From positions 1-6,852 of the forward strand of contig CALCCV010000250.1 in NCBI GenBank assembly GCA_937900305.1: a stretch of 6,852 nt of DNA. Direction: 5' to 3'. Made by a program: the position numbers and the translations under genes. Of this stretch, positions 5,460-6,852 are shown piece after piece; the first letter of the stretch is position 1, and every line of letters starts with the position of its first letter. The notes beneath the pieces were generated by a model. That model saw only the letters and a list, made by a program, of their open reading frames with translations. It did not search any database and was not told where the DNA came from. The stretch is from an uncultured Pseudobdellovibrionaceae bacterium. GTDB lineage: Bacteria > Bdellovibrionota > Bdellovibrionia > Bdellovibrionales > Bdellovibrionaceae.

Positions 5460-6499
5460 CAAAAAATATCTTAGGCGGAATTTTCTTGGTGACCACGATC
5501 GTTTTCGCCAATTTGGAAGTCCAGGCGGGACACTTCGTCGGTAACGGCGGAGACCACATCAGAGCCAGCTTTCTAATGATGGGTGAATCGGTGATTCGAT
5601 ATCTCGATCACGAAGGGCAACCCCTTGTTCAAGAGCATCACTTGGATGTTTATAAACTCCAAGCGGCTCTCGATATCACCAAAGTCAGGGTGACCGATGC
5701 CGTGCTTATCGACAACGGCTACTCTGTCGTGGATGCCATTGGCGAACCTGGTTCCATCACACTCAACTCACGCGCGTGGGCGAGTTACATTGAATCCGAA
5801 GCGGACGTATATTATTTAGTGTTTCACGAGATGCTTCGTGAAAACGGAATCAATGACGATAACTATGCCATTTCAAAATTGTTGAGTCCTTTTCCGGACG
5901 TTCTTCGCATCAACACTCGGTTGACACCTGAAGTGAAACTTTTGCCGGAAGACAGTCTCGAAGAAATATTGAATTTTTCAGCTGCGGAGCTGTCTGGCAA
6001 TGGCTGCCTGCCCGACCCTTCAAATTTGGTTTCGCGCTTCAATGCCGAGGAAAATGTTTTTGAAATCTTTCCCCGCGCTTTTTCGGGCGTGGCAGATCAA
6101 CTGCGCCGTGTGGACCGAAAGGCCTGCACCCTGGCCATTCCATTTTCTGTGCCTGAGGGGCGAAAGCTTTTGATTTCTCAAGTGGACATGTCGGCCACTT
6201 TGGAAGTGAGCGACAAAAGCTCAGCGACTTTTCATTTTGAAGCGTTCATCGCCGGTGAGGCCAACAAAAAACTTTCGCGAATTGTCACAGCCAAGACAAA
6301 ACCTATTGCGGGACGCGTTTTATTGCGCCAAGCACCCGTGTATGTCAGTTCTTGTGGCGAAAAGGGAATCTTGCGGCTCAACTCGTCGCAAATTTTGAAA
6401 GCCAGTGAACTTGGCCGCGCCCAAGCAAAAGTGCAAAGTCTAAAAATTTATTTGAAAGCCGAAGATTGTGCTCCTGGAAAATCACCTTATAAGCGTTGA
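5456..6499 (+). CDS. Exported two-part protein: GNGG/HE N-terminal region plus DUF4360-like C-terminal domain
   Basis: Predicted 347 aa. A Sec signal peptide ends near VQA at residues 22-24, so the mature protein probably starts GHFVGNGG. The N-terminal part (25-165) contains the GNGG motif (29-32) and YYLVFHEMLRENG (119-131) followed by NDDNYAISKLL; the HE is reminiscent of a zinc-peptidase helix but is HExxxxxG rather than HExxH. The C-terminal part (about 178-340) opens with GNGC and has four cysteines (184, 224, 300, 338), a CTLAIPFSVPEGRKLLI core (224-240) and a closing EDC. This order fits DUF4360-type secreted beta domains with two disulfides, though the family call is from pattern memory. 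The function is unknown. The GTG start, with GAGGGGG upstream, overlaps the regulator's stop as GTGA, so the two are translationally coupled. No strong terminator follows. Confidence 0.8.
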   Translation: MTKNILGGIFLVTTIVFANLEVQAGHFVGNGGDHIRASFLMMGESVIRYLDHEGQPLVQEHHLDVYKLQAALDITKVRVTDAVLIDNGYSVVDAIGEPGSITLNSRAWASYIESEADVYYLVFHEMLRENGINDDNYAISKLLSPFPDVLRINTRLTPEVKLLPEDSLEEILNFSAAELSGNGCLPDPSNLVSRFNAEENVFEIFPRAFSGVADQLRRVDRKACTLAIPFSVPEGRKLLISQVDMSATLEVSDKSSATFHFEAFIAGEANKKLSRIVTAKTKPIAGRVLLRQAPVYVSSCGEKGILRLNSSQILKASELGRAQAKVQSLKIYLKAEDCAPGKSPYKR

Positions 6500-6507
6500 T
6501 ATTCTGA

Positions 6508-6522
6508 CAAATTAGATATTTG
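6508..6522 (+). other. Weak inverted repeat after the regulator operon
   Basis: CAAAT, a TAGAT spacer, then ATTTG lies 8 nt after the stop of the exported-protein gene. The stem is short and AT-rich with no T-run, so a terminator role is doubtful. It is the only symmetric element immediately behind this operon. Confidence 0.2.
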
Positions 6523-6569
6523 AGATCGAAGTGCACTCTTTGCTAAGGCGCACAATTAGACTAAAAAAT

Positions 6570-6589
6570 CTAGAGCGGCAACCTAGAGC
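6570..6589. repeat. 7-bp direct repeat upstream of aceB
   Basis: CTAGAGC occurs at 6570-6576 and 6583-6589, a 13-bp period, about 80 bp before the aceB start. The region between it and the gene is AT-rich (including TATATT at 6623-6628) and probably holds the aceB promoter, though no well-spaced -35/-10 pair can be picked out. Confidence 0.3.
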
Positions 6590-6648
6590 AAATACCCTAA
6601 ATAGTTGTATTCACTGCATTTTTATATTTTTTTGTTGGTGATTCAAAA

Positions 6649-6680
6649 ATTCTTTGCAAGAACTTTCTCATGCAAAGAAT
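6649..6680 (+). promoter_or_regulatory. Perfect 10-bp inverted repeat spanning the aceB start codon
   Basis: ATTCTTTGCA (6649-6658) is the exact reverse complement of TGCAAAGAAT (6671-6680), with 12 nt between. The start codon at 6670-6672 straddles the loop/3'-arm boundary, and the weak ribosome site CAAGAA is partly in the 5' arm and partly in the loop. In mRNA this hairpin could hide the start of translation; in DNA it could be an operator at the aceB start. Confidence 0.5.
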
Positions 6681-6852
6681 GCGACAAATTCCGCTCATTG
6701 AAATCACGCCACCTCAATCACCTCAATTGATCTCGGGCATATTGCCTAGAGAAGTTCAGATCTTCCTAGCTGAACTTCACGATCGTTTCGAGGTCACCCG
6801 TTTAGAGTTGTTGCAAAACCGCGAGCGTCGCAGTGAAGCTCTTCGCGCGGGA
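6670..6852 (+). CDS. aceB: Malate synthase A, N-terminal part (truncated by window end)
   Basis: The open frame runs 61 codons to the last base. The segment ILPREVQIFLAELHDRFEVTRLELLQNRERRSEALRAG aligns by eye, without gaps, with the N-terminal helical part of E. coli AceB (ILTAEAVEFLTELVTHF and what follows). Malate synthase joins glyoxylate and acetyl-CoA to give malate in the glyoxylate shunt, in the cytosol. The full enzyme is about 530 aa, so the catalytic barrel lies outside the window and its residues cannot be checked. The ATG at 6670 is the first in frame after a stop at 6598-6600; a second ATG at 6679 is possible, but both are poorly served by ribosome sites. The gene lies 170 bp behind the exported-protein gene and probably has its own promoter. 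Confidence 0.85.
   Translation, partial: MQRMRQIPLIEITPPQSPQLISGILPREVQIFLAELHDRFEVTRLELLQNRERRSEALRAG

Noticed and set aside
1..6852. CRISPR arrays, tRNA or rRNA genes, insertion sequences
   Set aside because: No regularly spaced repeats, cloverleaf-like sequences, rRNA motifs or transposase-like frames were seen on either strand.

Overview
The window is protein-coding DNA of moderate GC. It most likely comes from a Bdellovibrio-like bacterium (Bdellovibrionota). The main support is a TIGR02147-type regulator translationally coupled to an exported protein, an arrangement I associate with predatory Bdellovibrio relatives, plus a class I ribonucleotide reductase operon and several small exported or lipid-anchored proteins without clear function. 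The taxonomic call is inference; no rRNA or other marker gene is present.

Layout. Positions 2-2098 (+ strand) hold the 3' tip of nrdA (with its C-terminal CxxC tail), the complete nrdB, and, 2 nt behind it, a gene for an envelope protein whose N-terminal half resembles polyamine-type periplasmic binding proteins. Three genes on the - strand follow between 2133 and 4412. Two form a tight pair: a small membrane protein with a WNFFSPDP motif, then an HTTM (vitamin-K-dependent gamma-carboxylase-like) membrane protein, joined by a 4-nt GTGA overlap. The third, downstream, is a small lipoprotein. A 222-bp divergent intergenic region (4413-4634) carries an 18-bp inverted repeat followed by a T-run, and a 10-bp direct repeat. 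From it, on the + strand, starts the TIGR02147 regulator (4635-5459), again coupled by a GTGA overlap to an exported protein (5456-6499) with an N-terminal GNGG/HE-containing region and a C-terminal four-cysteine domain resembling DUF4360. The window ends in the first 61 codons of malate synthase A (aceB), whose start codon sits in a perfect 10-bp inverted repeat.

How the genes fit together. NrdA/NrdB make deoxyribonucleotides and AceB is the second step of the glyoxylate shunt. The middle genes are probably envelope or accessory functions. The two GTGA-coupled pairs (HTTM plus partner; regulator plus exported protein) are the most likely functional units of unknown biology. Non-ATG starts are common here: nrdB, the HTTM gene, the regulator and the exported protein use GTG, and the binding-protein-like gene uses TTG.
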